A stretch of 64,000 nucleotides of DNA from Canna indica (GCA_034359265.1 CP136898.1:43547501-43611500), one strand, 5' to 3'. Counted from the first letter of the stretch, positions 1 to 11,513 are shown. The notes: generated by a model not told the origin, from the sequence alone. Numbers and translations: made by a program.

Positions 1-470
1 CTAGTTTATATTGTAAATCCTCATGATGATGCATAAGAACCCAAAAACCAAACCCGAAGCCAAAAACATGAAAACTCGGAAACTGCCCTGAAATTCACTA
101 AGCCTGGAGCTCCTTGGAGGGCTATATGACCTAAACATTTTCTTGACACAAAAAATGGCGGTAATTGTTCCTTGGATTAAAACTAGATAACGATGTATTT
201 TTAAGGAATTTTTGGAAGCCTTTAGCATACCCATATTTGACTTGGGAAATTAGAAAATTTTCGTTTTTCGGAAATTTGTACTAGACCCCAAAAACTAGAT
301 TTTGATTCTTAAGGATTTTGATTTTTTAGATATTTTTATTGAATCCAAATGGGGGTAATCCTTATATAACATTTATGTTTTAAAGTTATTGACTTAAAGT
401 TAATAAATATTATATAAGTAGACTTAGCAAAGACTGAATCCAGAAACGAGCAAACGAGCAGAAAAATCAA
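1..470. other. Unassigned AT-rich sequence
   Basis: No gene or element boundary is recognised. The only long reading frame (1-234, minus) is open at the window edge and shows no familiar motif. The stretch adjoins a plus-strand LTR fragment and may be part of it or of its insertion site; the transition near 470 is not sharp. Confidence 0.3.
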
Positions 471-1402
471 CAAACTGGGCTGATTTTTCTAGTTTTGGTC
501 GACCGGTCGGTCGACCGAATGGCGCCCAAAATGGGCAGAAGCCATTCAGTCGCTCGGTCGGTTGACCGACGATCGACCGGCTTGCGACCGCAAGGCGGAA
601 ATGGCTAGTTTTTCGCCCGTTGAGTAGGTTGTTTCATGCCATCTCCTCAAGGCTTATAAATAGAAGCCTTAGCAAGCCTTCCACCCTTTATCCAATATAC
701 TTTGAACCATATTTTGATGATCTTTGAGCTTAATTGAGCCACCATTCTTGAAATCTCTAGTTTGATCTCTCATCTTCTTGACATACCCTTCAAGTTTCAC
801 CAATTCATCAATTTGAGGCATCAAGAGGACTAAGGAGTTTCTTTTGGAGCTAAGTATTTGTTGTTTGATTTATTGCTCCATTAGTTGTTGTATTTTGGTG
901 TTTATTTCATTGTATTAAAGCTTGTGTAAACCTAGGTTGCAAGGTTTGATTGAGTTGGTGGTTGCCTTGGTGTTAAGGCTTAAACCCACCATTGTAAACT
1001 TAGTTTCCTAGGATTAGTTGAGTTGTCCTTAGGTTGAGGTGAGAGAGTGCTCTCGGTAGGAAGGCGGGATACTTTCAGGTGTGGAAGTGCCTTCGGTTTG
1101 AGAGTGGAGACTTTTCGGTGTAAAGTCCTCATTGCAAGGAAACTAATTAATCTAGTTAAACTAGTTTGGAAATCCTAAGCGGGGTGCTTAGGTAGTGGAG
1201 TAGGCATTGGGGCCGAACCACAATAAATCATTGTGTTAGCGTTGTCTCTCTTGTGTTTGCTTAATTGTCTCATTTATTGCTTCCGCTTGCTATTCGAATT
1301 TGTTAATTGCCTAAGTAATCAAGTAAACAATTAAAATCGGAGTTAAGTGATAAGATTAGTTAGCACACTATTCACCCCCCGTCTTGTGTGGCCCTTTCAC
1401 CA
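471..1402 (+). repeat. LTR fragment of the TCGACCGA-rich Copia family, plus strand
   Basis: The stretch reads in the same direction as the LTR at 28419-29878. Shared landmarks, in order, are a cluster of GGTCGACC-type palindromes (about 498-590), GGCATTGGGGCCGAACCAC (about 1205) and a terminal run ending TTTCACCA at 1402. LTRs of this family end in such a CA. The 5' end with the TGTTGG terminus is missing or too diverged to place. No primer-binding site follows; instead the sequence passes straight into an inverted LTR of the same family. It is therefore an orphan LTR, truncated or rearranged at both sides. Confidence 0.6.
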
Positions 1403-1405
1403 ACA

Positions 1406-2768
1406 AACCTAAGGGACAACTCAACTAATCATAGTAAACTACGTTTAGACCGGTGGATTTAAACCACTAACACCAAGGCTACCACTCAATTTCAAGACCT
1501 ACACTCTAGGTCTTACACAAACTCAAATACAAAGAAATAAACAAGAAAATACAACACTAGATGGAGCAATAAATCAAACAATAAAATACTTAGCTTCAAA
1601 ACAAGATTCCTAGCTTCGTCTTGATGCCTTTGAAGGTTAATCAATGAAAGAGTGAAGGCAAGATCAAAGTTTTTGGCTCAAGCTAGGGTTTTCACAAGAT
1701 TGGCTCAGTGAGGGCTTAGGATTGATCAAAAGGATATCTCGAAGGTAGTAGAAGTGATCAAGATTGGGGAGGAAGGCTCTCATGGCCTTATATTTATAAG
1801 TCATGAAGAGAAGAGAAAGACCTCTCTTCTCAACGGGCAAATTTTTGCTCGTAATCGAACGTCGATCGCTTGTCGGTCGATCATCGGTCGATCGACCGAG
1901 CAATCGTCGAGCCACCGAAGGCTTTCTACCGCTTCCTGGCAACGTTCAGTCGATCGACTGGTCGACCGAATTGGCTACTGCCAATTTTTTACCATATTAG
2001 ATCGACCGAACCTAGGCTGAGCTTGATTTTTTTAGCCTTCTTCTTGCGCGCTTCATTTTCGGGTTCCGGCCTTCAACGTGCGTCTACTTGGAGAGCTTTC
2101 TATGTGTTCTTTAGACTCGTCCAAGATATCTTTGGTTCACACGTCGAACTTCTAGAGATTTTCGCAACAAATCCGAACAAGAGGTGGCAAAATAGGCCGT
2201 CCCGGCATGATAAGGTGGCGTGCCGGCCCGGCCCGCTAACTCAGTGGGCCGGAAATTCTCGGCCCGCGAGCCTGTTTATCAACAAAAAAATTGCTAAAAA
2301 GTTGTAAAAAAAATAATTTAAAATATTTGAGAAACTAAATAAGCATCAAATATGACATTTCACATGAAAAGCTCCATAGATTAACTTCACCTTTAATTTT
2401 AAAGCATTAAACTAGACTTTAAATTATTATTTTTTAATACTTAGCGGCCAAATGGGCTGGCCCAGCCCGATAAGAGCCGGCATGCATCGGCCCACAATGT
2501 TATCGTGTCGGGCCAGCCCGATAAGCTTATCGGGCCAAATTTTTTGGCCCGACCCCGAGTTATCGTGTCGTGCCCATTTCTGCCGCCCCTAACCCGAACG
2601 CGTCATTCAATGTCCTTCCGATTTTCTGATTTCTTCGATATTTCCAATCGAGGACATCAAGTGCTAATTAATATGGAACTTGGAAGAAATTCTCCATAAA
2701 ATATTAGTTCCATGTTTGTTATTATCAAAACCGAGATTAAGATCAAGGTAGAAAATCTTAGGCCAACA
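1406..2768 (-). repeat. 3' LTR of the gag-only element (outer end truncated, MITE inside)
   Basis: The LTR aligns by eye with 6202-7131, for example through the shared block beginning CTAAGGGACAACTCAACTAA and the palindromic TCGACCGA cluster at about 1862-1990. The inner end is CCAACA at 2768, i.e. TGTTGG on the element strand, next to a purine tract. The outer ~370 bp present in the partner LTR (5828-6201) are absent. A 413-bp MITE (2179-2591) interrupts it. The two LTRs of this element differ at many positions in the shared part, so the insertion is not recent. Confidence 0.7.
2179..2591. mobile_element. hAT-type MITE inside an LTR
   Basis: The insertion is bounded by 8-bp near-identical direct repeats, ATCCGAAC (2171-2178) and ACCCGAAC (2592-2599). 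The empty site is visible in the partner LTR near 6955. The ends are imperfect inverted repeats of the form A/TAGRGGYGGCARAA, which resembles the TAGGGGTGGCAA ends of plant hAT elements. The interior is rich in GGGCC/CGATAAGC palindromic blocks and has no coding capacity. An 8-bp target duplication fits hAT. A more diverged sequence with the same CGGGCTGGCC/CGATAAG blocks is at 38232-38420. Confidence 0.65.
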
Positions 2769-2790
2769 ATCTCTTCCTTTTTGATGATGA
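2769..2790 (-). other. Polypurine tract of the gag-only element
   Basis: On the minus strand the sequence immediately before the 3' LTR start (TGTTGG) reads AAAAAGGAAGAGAT. This is the expected plus-strand primer of an LTR retrotransposon. The equivalent tract of the minus-strand element at 24928 reads AAAAAGGGGAAGAT. Confidence 0.65.
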
Positions 2791-4480
2791 CAAACATCAT
2801 TAAGAAAATATCTATAATTAAGCATAGAGAATATCAAATATGGGATTTCCTCCCTATCAATATGCATATCTATATAATAGAACTCCCCTATCTATATGCA
2901 TGATTTTCCTATATTTTCTTCCCCTTTTGACATCAATAAAAAAGGACTAGAAAAGACAATTAAAATTAAGTTTGAGACTAGAAAACATTTTTCATGAAAG
3001 CCAAAGTCAACCAAGTCAAGGGATGAAAACATTATATCAATTTTGAGACTAATTAATACACGATATCAAGGAATGATAGATAAAATCCAAAACTAAGAAT
3101 CATGTATGTACTCAAGTATGGATATTTTCGTGAATATTAGATCTTTTTCATGACATTTTTAGATTTCGTTCAAACTTTCAAAATACTAAGATATAGTCAT
3201 TTAAAGTATGTTTATCGGGTTTGAAATGAAAATGATATCATTTGGTCAAAATTTTACCTTAGCATGATTTCATTAAAAAATAAGCATCATCAATATGAAA
3301 TTGCTAAGTATCAAATTTTATTCTTTACTCATGATTTTTTAAACATAGACACTTAGACACATTACATGAGTAAATCTAAACATGTTTGTGAAGTTTGGAC
3401 TCAAAATGAGATTTCTAAGTCAAATAGTTGACTTAGGTCAAACTTTTTCAAGTTTGAGTCCCCTAAGGTGAGCTAATTATCATTTTCCCCATTTTCACAT
3501 GATTTTTCAATTTTAGCCATATTGAAGTAGATCATGAGAAAGCTCAAACATGTTTATCAAGTTTCAACTTAAAATGAAGTCTCTAAGATGAAATTTTATT
3601 TAGAACACATTTCATTCAATCTAGATGACATGAAATTGTCTAAGTATCAAAATTTTACCTACTCATGGAATTTCATATATTTTTCATGTTATTTCTATCA
3701 TGAGCATAGAGACATCAATCAAACATGAAAATTGAGGTATTAGACTACAAAAATGCAATAACCAAAGACATACCTCATCTTTGCGAATTTAGCCAAACTT
3801 GTCTTTTTCTTTTCAATTTTTAAAGTCTTTCAATTTTATCATAACTTGCAAGCAATGTTCATTAGTAGGATAATGAAAATATAATTACTAGCAAGTTATC
3901 AAACTAAGTAGCAAAGAGAGAGAATCAATTATCGATATCAAAGTTTACTTTGCTAAATAGTTACAAATTCGTTTCAAAATGAAATTGAGTGATATCAAAA
4001 CGAATTTTAAATGATCACAAGTGAAATATAAATAAAAATATGATCTCCAACCCTTCCTATTGGTTGAAAATCGAAAGGCCATAATTAACCTACGATTTAG
4101 AACCGCAATGTCGCTTAAGCCCGTTATAGGCCACATAGATCTCTGAAGAGACCAAGAAATCAAAAACAAAAATCATTTTTCAAGTCATATCATGAGCGGG
4201 CAAAACCAACTCAAATTTAACTAGTATCATAGCTCCAACTTTAAGATGACAAGTAATATAAAGGAGGTGATACTAAGCATACCTAGATGCCAATTTTCAT
4301 ACCTACGGCATCATGATGGCTTGAAGTTGCAACAAAAGATGGATTCTTCATTGAAGTCCATGGTCAACTTCAATTCTTCAATTTCCTTTACCCTTGTGTG
4401 GTTGCTCCCTCTACAAAAGAGCATGAGACCTTTGGTACCCAAATGACTTTGCGTCCTTGGAGGTTAGAGGGCTTAGCTAA
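2791..4480 (-). repeat. Post-gag noncoding region with ~170-bp degenerate repeats
   Basis: This takes the place where pol would lie. It has no coding potential. A recurring block around CATGTTTA/G followed by a 'TTTGGACTCAAAATGAGAT'-like stretch appears near 3207, 3381 and 3549, giving a spacing of about 168-174 bp. The counterpart behind the other gag copy shows the same block near 32740, 32905 and 33066. Near 4070-4150 a short conserved block (CCAACCCTTCCTATTGGTTG and flanks) is shared with 31680-31750. Confidence 0.5.
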
Positions 4481-5756
4481 TCAAAGTGTCTTAACCCCAC
4501 TTGGGTTCATTTTAAATGCGCAATCATATATAATATGCCCATAGACGCAACAAAAACAATGACCATGAAATTTTTTGTTATCATTTTTCTTAGCATGAGA
4601 TTTTGCATTAGAATGCATAGCATGAGATTTTGCATTAGAATGCATAGCATGAGATTTTGCTTTAGAATACATAGCATGAGATTTATGATGAACATAGGCA
4701 TTTTTGAAAAAAACATTTTTCTTTCCAATTTTCTTGAAGGAAGTTGAGTTTCTCAAATTATATACTTCCTTGTTCAAGACCAAAATATCATATTTTAAAA
4801 CTTCAATTGACTTATGCATGACATATAGTTGGGATTTCAAAATATTGTTATCACTTACGATTTTTGAATTCTCAAATTTTAATTTTTCATTTTCAAGCTT
4901 TAAGTCCTTAAGCTCAAGTTTCAATCTATCATGGCATAAATCAAATGAACTAGATTTCAATTTCTCATTTTCTAGCTTTAATTCATGCACATGAGAATTA
5001 AGCATCACATTTTTTTTCTTTAGCATCTTATTTTCCTTATCTTTTCTAACAAGCAAGGCATACATCTTTCTACACTCATCTACTAACTCATCATATGACA
5101 TGTCATGAGAACTAGTATAACTAGCATTGTCATTTTCATTAGCATTACTAGGTGAAGGAGAGTGTACGTTTGGATGTGGCTTCATAGTCATGGCTAGAGG
5201 GTGCTTCAAGTGAGTGAGAGGTGGAGGTGGAAGCACTTGATCTCTTCCCTGCTTTGTTCTTCATGCTTGGGCAATTTTTCTTCACATGCCCCTTTTCTTT
5301 GCAAGTATTATAAATTACCTTTTTTTTTCGGCTCTTGGAGCTACTTCTTTCACTAGAAGAGCTATGAGCATCAAAACTAAGATTAGGGAAAGGTGAATGA
5401 CCATTGTCATCACTACCTTCATTAAATTAACTAATTTCTTCGATTTTAGCACGATCGTATAAAATATTCAAACTAGCACATAAATCAAAAGCCGTAGAGC
5501 AATGCATGACCTTTTCAAGAATGCCATTTGGTAAGTTGCAAAGAATACAATTCGCATCTCCATTATACTTGAACATTTTCTTATCTAATTCACTCCAAAC
5601 ATGCATGTCAACCTTAGGCTCAATGAATTCTAGTTTTCACATGTTGAGGACACCAAAACATTTAGTCTTTAAATATGTGTACATCCTATATTTCCAAAGA
5701 TCAAAGTTCAAGGCATCGGACCTAGGAGGTGAAGACGCTAAACACTCTAGTGCCAT
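4481..5756 (-). pseudogene. Copia-type Gag, broken
   Basis: Gag of the gag-only element would form the particle and bind the RNA. The start is the ATG at 5756, the first after the primer-binding site and in frame with the N-terminal gag homology. The N-terminal part resembles the UBN2/Copia gag domain but appears shortened. A degenerate zinc knuckle follows (Y-x2-C-x4-H-x4-C near 5290-5330, first Cys replaced by Tyr), then a long lysine/glutamate-rich coiled coil of the kind seen in SIRE-like Gag. Close to the end a second Cys/His cluster reads CFCCVYGHIIYDC. The frame is interrupted by at least two nonsense codons and by a frameshift near 5150-5236. The order of domains matches the copy at 29947-31206. 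Confidence 0.65.
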
Positions 5757-5811
5757 TTTCCAGATCGAGAGATGATATAGAGAAGATGGTGAAATCTCAA
5801 TCTACGACCCA

Positions 5812-5822
5812 CTCTGATACCA
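5812..5822 (-). other. Primer-binding site (initiator tRNA-Met type)
   Basis: The minus strand reads TGGTATCAGAG a few bases inside the 5' LTR end. This is the standard primer-binding sequence of plant Copia elements and fixes the element's orientation. Confidence 0.75.
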
Positions 5823-5827
5823 AATAT

Positions 5828-7131
5828 TGGTGAAATGACCTACACTAGAGGGGGATGAATAGTGTGTTAACAAAACTTATCGACTAATTCGATTTTAATC
5901 ATTTTTTTAAACTACTTAGGCAATTCACAATTCAACGACTAACTACGGAAGCGAGTAATAAAGATAAGCAATGCGATACACAAAGAAAATAATGCTAACA
6001 CAAGTATTTATAATGGTTCGGCCCCAATGCCTACTCTACTACCTAAGCACCTCACTTAAGATTTCCAAACTTAGCTTTACTAGATTATATCATTTCCCTT
6101 ACAAAGAGGATTTTACACCGGAAAGTCTTCGCTCTCAAATCGAAGACAATTCCACACCCGAAAGTATCCCGCCTTCCTACCGAGAGCACTCTCCTTCCTC
6201 AACCTAAGGGACAACTCAACTAATCCTAGTAAGCTATGTTTAAACCGATGGATTTACACCTCAAACACCAAGGCTACCACCCAATTTCAAGTCCTACACT
6301 CTAGGTCTTATACTAACTCAAATACAAAGAAATAAACAAGAAAACACAACACTAAATGGAGCAATAAATCAAACAATAAAATACTTAGCTCCAAAATAAG
6401 ATTCCTAGCTTCCTATTGATGTCTTTGATGGTTAATCAATGAAGGAGTGAAGGCAAGATCAAGGTTTTTGGCTCAAGCTAGAATTTTCACAAGATTGGCT
6501 CAATGATGGCTTAGGATTGATCAAAAGAATGTCTCAAAGGTAGCAGAAGTGATCAAGATTGGGGAGAAAGGCTCTCATGGCCTTATATTTATAGGCCATG
6601 AAGAGAAGAGAAACATTTGTCTTCTCAACGGGCAAATTTTTGCTTGTTACCGATTGTCGGTCGCTTGCCGGTCAATCATCGATCGACCGATCGAGCGACT
6701 GAAGGCTTTCTGCCGCTTCTTGGCAACCTTCGGTCGACCGAATTGGCTACTTCCAATTTTTGACCATATTCGGTCGACCGACCGGTTGATCGAACTTAGG
6801 CTGAGCTTGATTTTTTCAGCCTTCTTCTTGCGCGCTTCATTTTCGGGTTTCGGCCTTCAACTTGCGTCAACTTGGAGAGCTTTCCATGTGTTCTTTAGAC
6901 TCGTCCAAGACATCTTTGGTGCACACATCGAACTTCTAGAGATTTTCGCGACGAACCCGAACGCGTCGATCAATGTCCTTTTGATTTTTTGATTTCTTCG
7001 ATATTTTCGATCGAGGAAATCAAGTGCTAATTGATATGGAACCTGAAAGAAATTCTTCATAAAATATTTGTTTCATGTTTGTTACCATCAAAACCTAGAT
7101 TAAGACTAAGGTAGAAAACCTTAGACCAACA
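5828..7131 (-). repeat. 5' LTR of the gag-only element
   Basis: The LTR starts next to the primer-binding site with TGGTGAAATG (left) and ends CCAACA at 7131. It holds the landmark block with CACTAGAGGGGG near 5850, the GGCCCCAATGCC block near 6020, and a palindrome cluster at 6650-6790 with TTCGGTCGACCGAA. The related copies in the window are 471-1402, 1406-2768, 24928-26426, 28419-29878 and 61823-62946. Confidence 0.75.
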
Positions 7132-8515
7132 GAATAAGGTCCGATGATAATACCTCCTTGAATCTCGCGAGGGATGTGCTCAAAATGAATCGAGACTAAT
7201 CCTGAGATGTCGGGTTTATAATTGACGAATCACTTGTAATTAATGAGGACGTAGGTGCCCTTGTTTGATCGGGTGGAGCTTTCGGGCTAAGTGATGTCTG
7301 ACTTGACTTAAGTCAGATTCATGAGTGTGAACGCTTTCTAGGTCTGATCCGTTTGAGGCTAAATTGCTAGTCCATCCATATTTTATAATTTTTCACCCTC
7401 ATATAATTGTGTGCAAAAATATAAGTTTTCGACCTACGCTCAAGCTTTCCTTCCTTAACCCTTACACAAATAGTACTCACAAAAATTAGAAGTTATTCAT
7501 GCGAAATAGGTGATCTACTCCACTTTTCTTCTAGTACCTTGATTCAATTGACGAGGGAAGTGACCAATTGATTAAGTAGTATATAGTGGTTGCATGCCCA
7601 AAAGCTTTTAGAAAAATTAACATTTGACAACGTACATCAAACTCTTTCGATCGCAGTGGCATGTAAGGAATTATAGTGCCATATGAGTTTTTTTAGAGCA
7701 AAAATATTTAAATTATCCACCGTAAAATTTTTGACCATATCGGTTTGTAAGATTGAGACATGTTAACTAATCTATTTTTGTACCATTATTGTGCTCCAAT
7801 GTTCTAAAATAGTGATGAATCAACACGCTAAATATTTTTTTTTATACGACGATGATAGAGAAAAGGAAGGAGAGAAGAAAAAATAGATTATAATTTATTT
7901 TTGTGAATATCGTTTCGCCAAAATAAGTTTTGAAAATTAAATTTCATTTTTTATTTGGTTGTCGTTGGTTTTTAACTATCCAAAATTAAATGTAGGGATA
8001 TTTTAGAAAACCAAAATATTTGGTTTCAATTTTTATAATTTCTAAAATTATATTTTGATTTTTATAATTTTTGAAATCCAAATTCCATATTTGGTAAATA
8101 GCTGTGAATTCCCTTTTTAACCGTAGAAAACAACACGTAGAATCCCCAATTGGGCAAATTGCATAACAAAAATGAAATATCAGGACCGTCGATGCAGCCG
8201 TGATTCAGTGGACCACTAATCCCAGCATACAAGATCCAGCAACTCCGTTGTAAACGAATTCAGTCCGTACGATCTCAAAGTAACGATCCTGATGTCCATA
8301 CAACGAGCGTTGCCTTATCCCTAGACCAAATCACCTAAATCCCACGAAAGGAATAGCAATTGACTAAAAAGCTGGTATTAGTCTTATCAGAAAACGAACA
8401 AAACTTCGTAATTTTGGCTAAAACCGATGAGTATTTTCGTCACTTAATTTATGAAACAATTAAAGTAATATATCCGTAGGTTTCTGAAGGGGGCTTGGTC
8501 GATTGATTCCCTTGG
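7132..8515. other. Intergenic region upstream of the RGG gene
   Basis: No gene, RNA or bounded transposon is recognised. There is a short palindromic stretch around 7300 (GACTTGACTTAAGTCAG) and an AT-rich part at 7820-8100. The last few hundred bases presumably contain the promoter of the downstream gene, but I cannot place a TATA box or transcription start. Confidence 0.4.
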
Positions 8516-8520
8516 CGGCT

Positions 8521-8580
8521 AGGGTTTTTGCGTTGCCTGTCTCTTCTCTCCTCTATCGCTATCCTCTCCCCTTTTCCCAC
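8521..8580 (+). promoter_or_regulatory. Telobox-like motif and pyrimidine-rich leader
   Basis: AGGGTTT (8521-8527, reverse of AAACCCT) is followed by a CT-rich stretch (8537-8580). Telo-box motifs near the start, with TC-rich leaders, are frequent in plant genes for translation-related proteins. The position just upstream of the RGG gene fits a 5' UTR or core promoter. Inference only. Confidence 0.4.
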
Positions 8581-8635
8581 AATCCTGCCTTTGGTATCTC
8601 TATCCTGGTTTCTGGCCGTTTTGCTCTAGGTTACC

Positions 8636-8680
8636 ATGGAGGTCGTTGAGTCGCGGAGGTTGGCGTTCTTCTTGTTCTAG
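8636..8680 (+). CDS. Possible upstream ORF (14 codons) of the RGG gene
   Basis: An ATG in a good context (ACCATGG) opens a 14-residue frame, MEVVESRRLAFFLF, that closes 50 bp before the main start codon. If this stretch is in the mature 5' leader it would be a uORF and could reduce translation of the main frame. It could instead be removed by a 5'-UTR intron, since CTCTAG and TTCTAG acceptor-like sites are nearby. Confidence 0.35.
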   Translation: MEVVESRRLAFFLF

Positions 8681-8730
8681 ATTTCTATCTAGGCACTCCG
8701 AGCCCAGCACTTTAGGCTTATTTTGTGGAG

Positions 8731-11513
8731 ATGGCCACCGTCAACCCCTTCGATCTCCTCGGAGACGACGACAGCGAGGATCCGTCGCAGCTCATCGCCG
8801 CCCACCAGCAGAAGATCGCCACCAAGAAGCCTGATGCGCCTCCCGCGGCCGCGCCGGCAAAGCTCCCGACCAAGCCGCTCCCTCCTGCTCAAGCCGGTCA
8901 GTCGATTTTTCCTTGTTAATTCGTCCTTGTGCATTCCTTCAAAAAGAGATTGGTTTTTTTTGGGTGATTGTGTTCGAAATCTGAATCTATTCCTGTTCTT
9001 ATTGCTCTTATTTCCCTGAACGTGCTTGTGTCCTTGAGATTTGGGGGTCCTCTTATTTATTTAGTTCAAGCCTTATTTCTGTCATCGATAGAGTTCATGT
9101 ATTTTACTGCTAAGGATCTTCGTCGGCCTTGCAGTGAGAGAGGCAAGGGACGGGAGGAACACCACTGCGCCAGCACGTGGAGGTGCGGGACGTGGTGGGC
9201 CTGGCCGCGGTAGGGGGGGCGGACGAGGGGGTGGTATGAGCCAAAATCGTGATTTTGCAAATGGAAACATTGGTGGTGGTTATCGAGGGTATGAAGGTGC
9301 TGATGGTGCTGCAGGAGGAGAGGATGGTGAAGCACGTGCTGCCCGTCAACCATTTAGTGGTGGCCGTCGTGGTGGATATGGAGGCCGCGGAGGATATGGG
9401 AATGTGGATGCTGAAGGTGACTCTGAACGCCCTGCAAGGAGGACATATGAACGGCGGAGTGGAACAGGACGCGGGTATGAGATGAAACGCAATGGAGGAG
9501 GCCGTGGAAACTGGGGCGTTGCAACTGATGAGACCATTACACAGTAAGGCATCACTATTTTCTATTCGACTGTCTTGTAAGGGGAGTCCTCTACTGTTAA
9601 ATTTTTTGGTGTTTTACAATTTACATTCATTTTAACTTTGAAGCTATTTATGTGAGTAGGGAAAGAGAAGAAATCGTACATTCTGAAGATAAGACTATTG
9701 CCAGTGAGAAGCAGGCAGAGCAGGATGAAGTGCCATTGTCTGAGGTGAATAAAGAAAACAAGGAGGGTGTGACAAATGAAGCAGAAGAGAAAGAAGAAGA
9801 TAAAGTGAGTATCTTTGCGAGTCCGTGTATTAACTATGCATTAATTATCGGACAAATGATATAAGAAATCTTGCATAATGTTTTCATTAGTGATTATTTT
9901 CTTGATCTGCATCTGAAAATGCATGTAATAAAAAGGAGTATGACTAATAAAAATCAAGTCCACTATTTTGTTTATGCAACATGGATGGATAGATAATTTT
10001 CTATGTCTTAGTATCTTAATCTTTTTCCGTTCTAAAGGTCACCATGCAAACCATATTGCTGAAATCTGATAATTGATTTGCATGGATTGGTGTTTCCAAA
10101 AGGGAATCAACTATTCCCAGTTTTAATATTATAAAATCTGCTTTATTGAAAGGGTGATTCAAATTGTTCAGAAATTAATTGTTTTGCTGATAGCTTCAAC
10201 CTTGATTGATCTTGTTATGAATGATTTCAGCTGTAGTTTGACAACATGAGAAACTGACATACTTTTTATAGTGTATTTTCCAAGAATTTACATCTTTTTC
10301 TGTTTAATTTATAATGTATTTTAAGGATTCTATGATCTGTCTATCTGCATATATTTGTCTTTAATCTGGCTATTCATTGCAAAGTATATATTTTTTGTTG
10401 TGATTTATAATCCAAATGAGAAACTGCAGTTTTGGATAAAGTTTCATTGTTTAGATCATTAATACTCAAAATTTTACAAATCTTATATTGCTCATTTGAG
10501 TCTCATAGTATGAATGTCCTGTTGATGTCCATATTTATTTGATCTATAAAGTGGACTCTTACTTTCAAAAGCTATGTCTTGTCATTAATTTCATTCTGTG
10601 CGGCAAAGATGTTGAGTACACTGTACATGTGTGGTAATTTCTTGTATTTCCCTTTTGGTTCCAGTGATACTTTTGCTCTTAATAGCCTCGTAATTGTGGT
10701 TTTTGCTACATTACACTATATGGTTTGTTGCTTTCCAATGGTGAAAATGTGTTGATTTATTTATACTTCTTTGCTTGACCTGAATTTTGCAACATTGTTT
10801 GCTTGGATTAAACAAACTTTCCATGAAATAGATTGAAGCAAAATGAAAGCTTTTGCATATGCTTGGTAACTTGACCTGAATTTTCTACTTTCCTGATAAT
10901 TTTGATTTAATTAGGAGATGACTTTGGAGGAGTATGAGAAAGTTAGAGAGGAGAAAAGAAAAGCCTTACTTGCAATGAAGAATGAAGAGAGAAAGGTGGA
11001 AATTGACAAGGAGCTGCAGGCCATGAAACAGCTTTCAGTGAAGAAAGCAATTGATGATGTCTTCGTTAAGCTTGTACTGGCTTTCCCCCTTTTTAATCTC
11101 ATCATATAGTATCATTCTATGTATCTATTCTATGGCTAAATTTTGACAACCATTTGATAGGGTTCTGATAAGGACGCAGGGAAAAAGAAAGAAACTGCTG
11201 ATCGGGAAGAAAAGAGTAAAAAGGTGTACTGTTGCTGCTTATTGGTTTATTTTTTTTATTCTTTTTATCCCATAGCATTTTCTTGCACATTTGATCGATG
11301 GAAATACTTTCTTTGTAGTCCATAAGCATCACTGAGTTTCTAAAGCCAGCAGAACGAGAGAGATACAGTTCAGGTGGTCGTGGTCGTGGGAGGGGACGAG
11401 GTGGTCGCGGGCAATATGGAGGAGGTGGTTATGGCAGTGGGGCTTCCACATTTGCTTCTGCTGCACCATCAATTGAGGATCCTGGTCAGTTCCCCACCCT
11501 CGGGGGAAAGTGA
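8731..11513 (+). CDS. RGG-box RNA-binding protein (Stm1/HABP4-SERBP1 family), six exons
   Basis: The product binds mRNA and ribosomes in the cytoplasm or nucleus and is of the Arabidopsis RGGA-D type (Stm1/HABP4_PAI-RBP1 domains). Exons can be joined at GT-AG sites in one frame: 8731-8896, 9135-9543, 9660-9804, 10915-11073, 11161-11223 and 11319-11513. They give about 378 residues, the usual family size. The N-terminus MATVNPFDLLGDDD is the plant Stm1_N signature. Exon 2 carries a first Arg/Gly-rich stretch and the RRTYERRSGTGRG region of the HABP4 domain. Exon 4 has the TLEEYEKVREEKRKAL motif. Exons 5-6 contain KLGSDKD and the ITEFLKPAE motif, then a second RGG cluster and the C-terminal FPTLGGK. 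The start is the ATG at 8731 rather than upstream codons, because the family begins at MAT. Intron 3 is long (1.1 kb). The first exon is much more GC-rich than the rest. No damage is seen. Confidence 0.88.

Larger units (their letters stand above)
1406..7131 (-). mobile_element. Gag-only Copia-type LTR retrotransposon
   Basis: A non-autonomous element is laid out on the minus strand: 5' LTR 5828-7131, primer-binding site at 5812-5822, decayed gag to 4481, about 1.7 kb without pol, polypurine tract at 2769-2790, 3' LTR 2768 down to 1406. The primer-binding site (TGGTATCAGAG) matches the initiator tRNA-Met type common in Copia elements. No protease, integrase, reverse transcriptase or RNase H can be found between gag and the 3' LTR, so mobility must have depended on another element. 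The 3' LTR lacks about 370 bp at its outer end, where it meets another LTR head-to-head. A second copy of the family lies at 28419-34000. Confidence 0.75.

Noticed and set aside
2791..4480. CRISPR-like or satellite array from the ~170-bp spacing
   Set aside because: Units are strongly diverged, few, and part of a retroelement interior; there are no short identical repeats with unique spacers.
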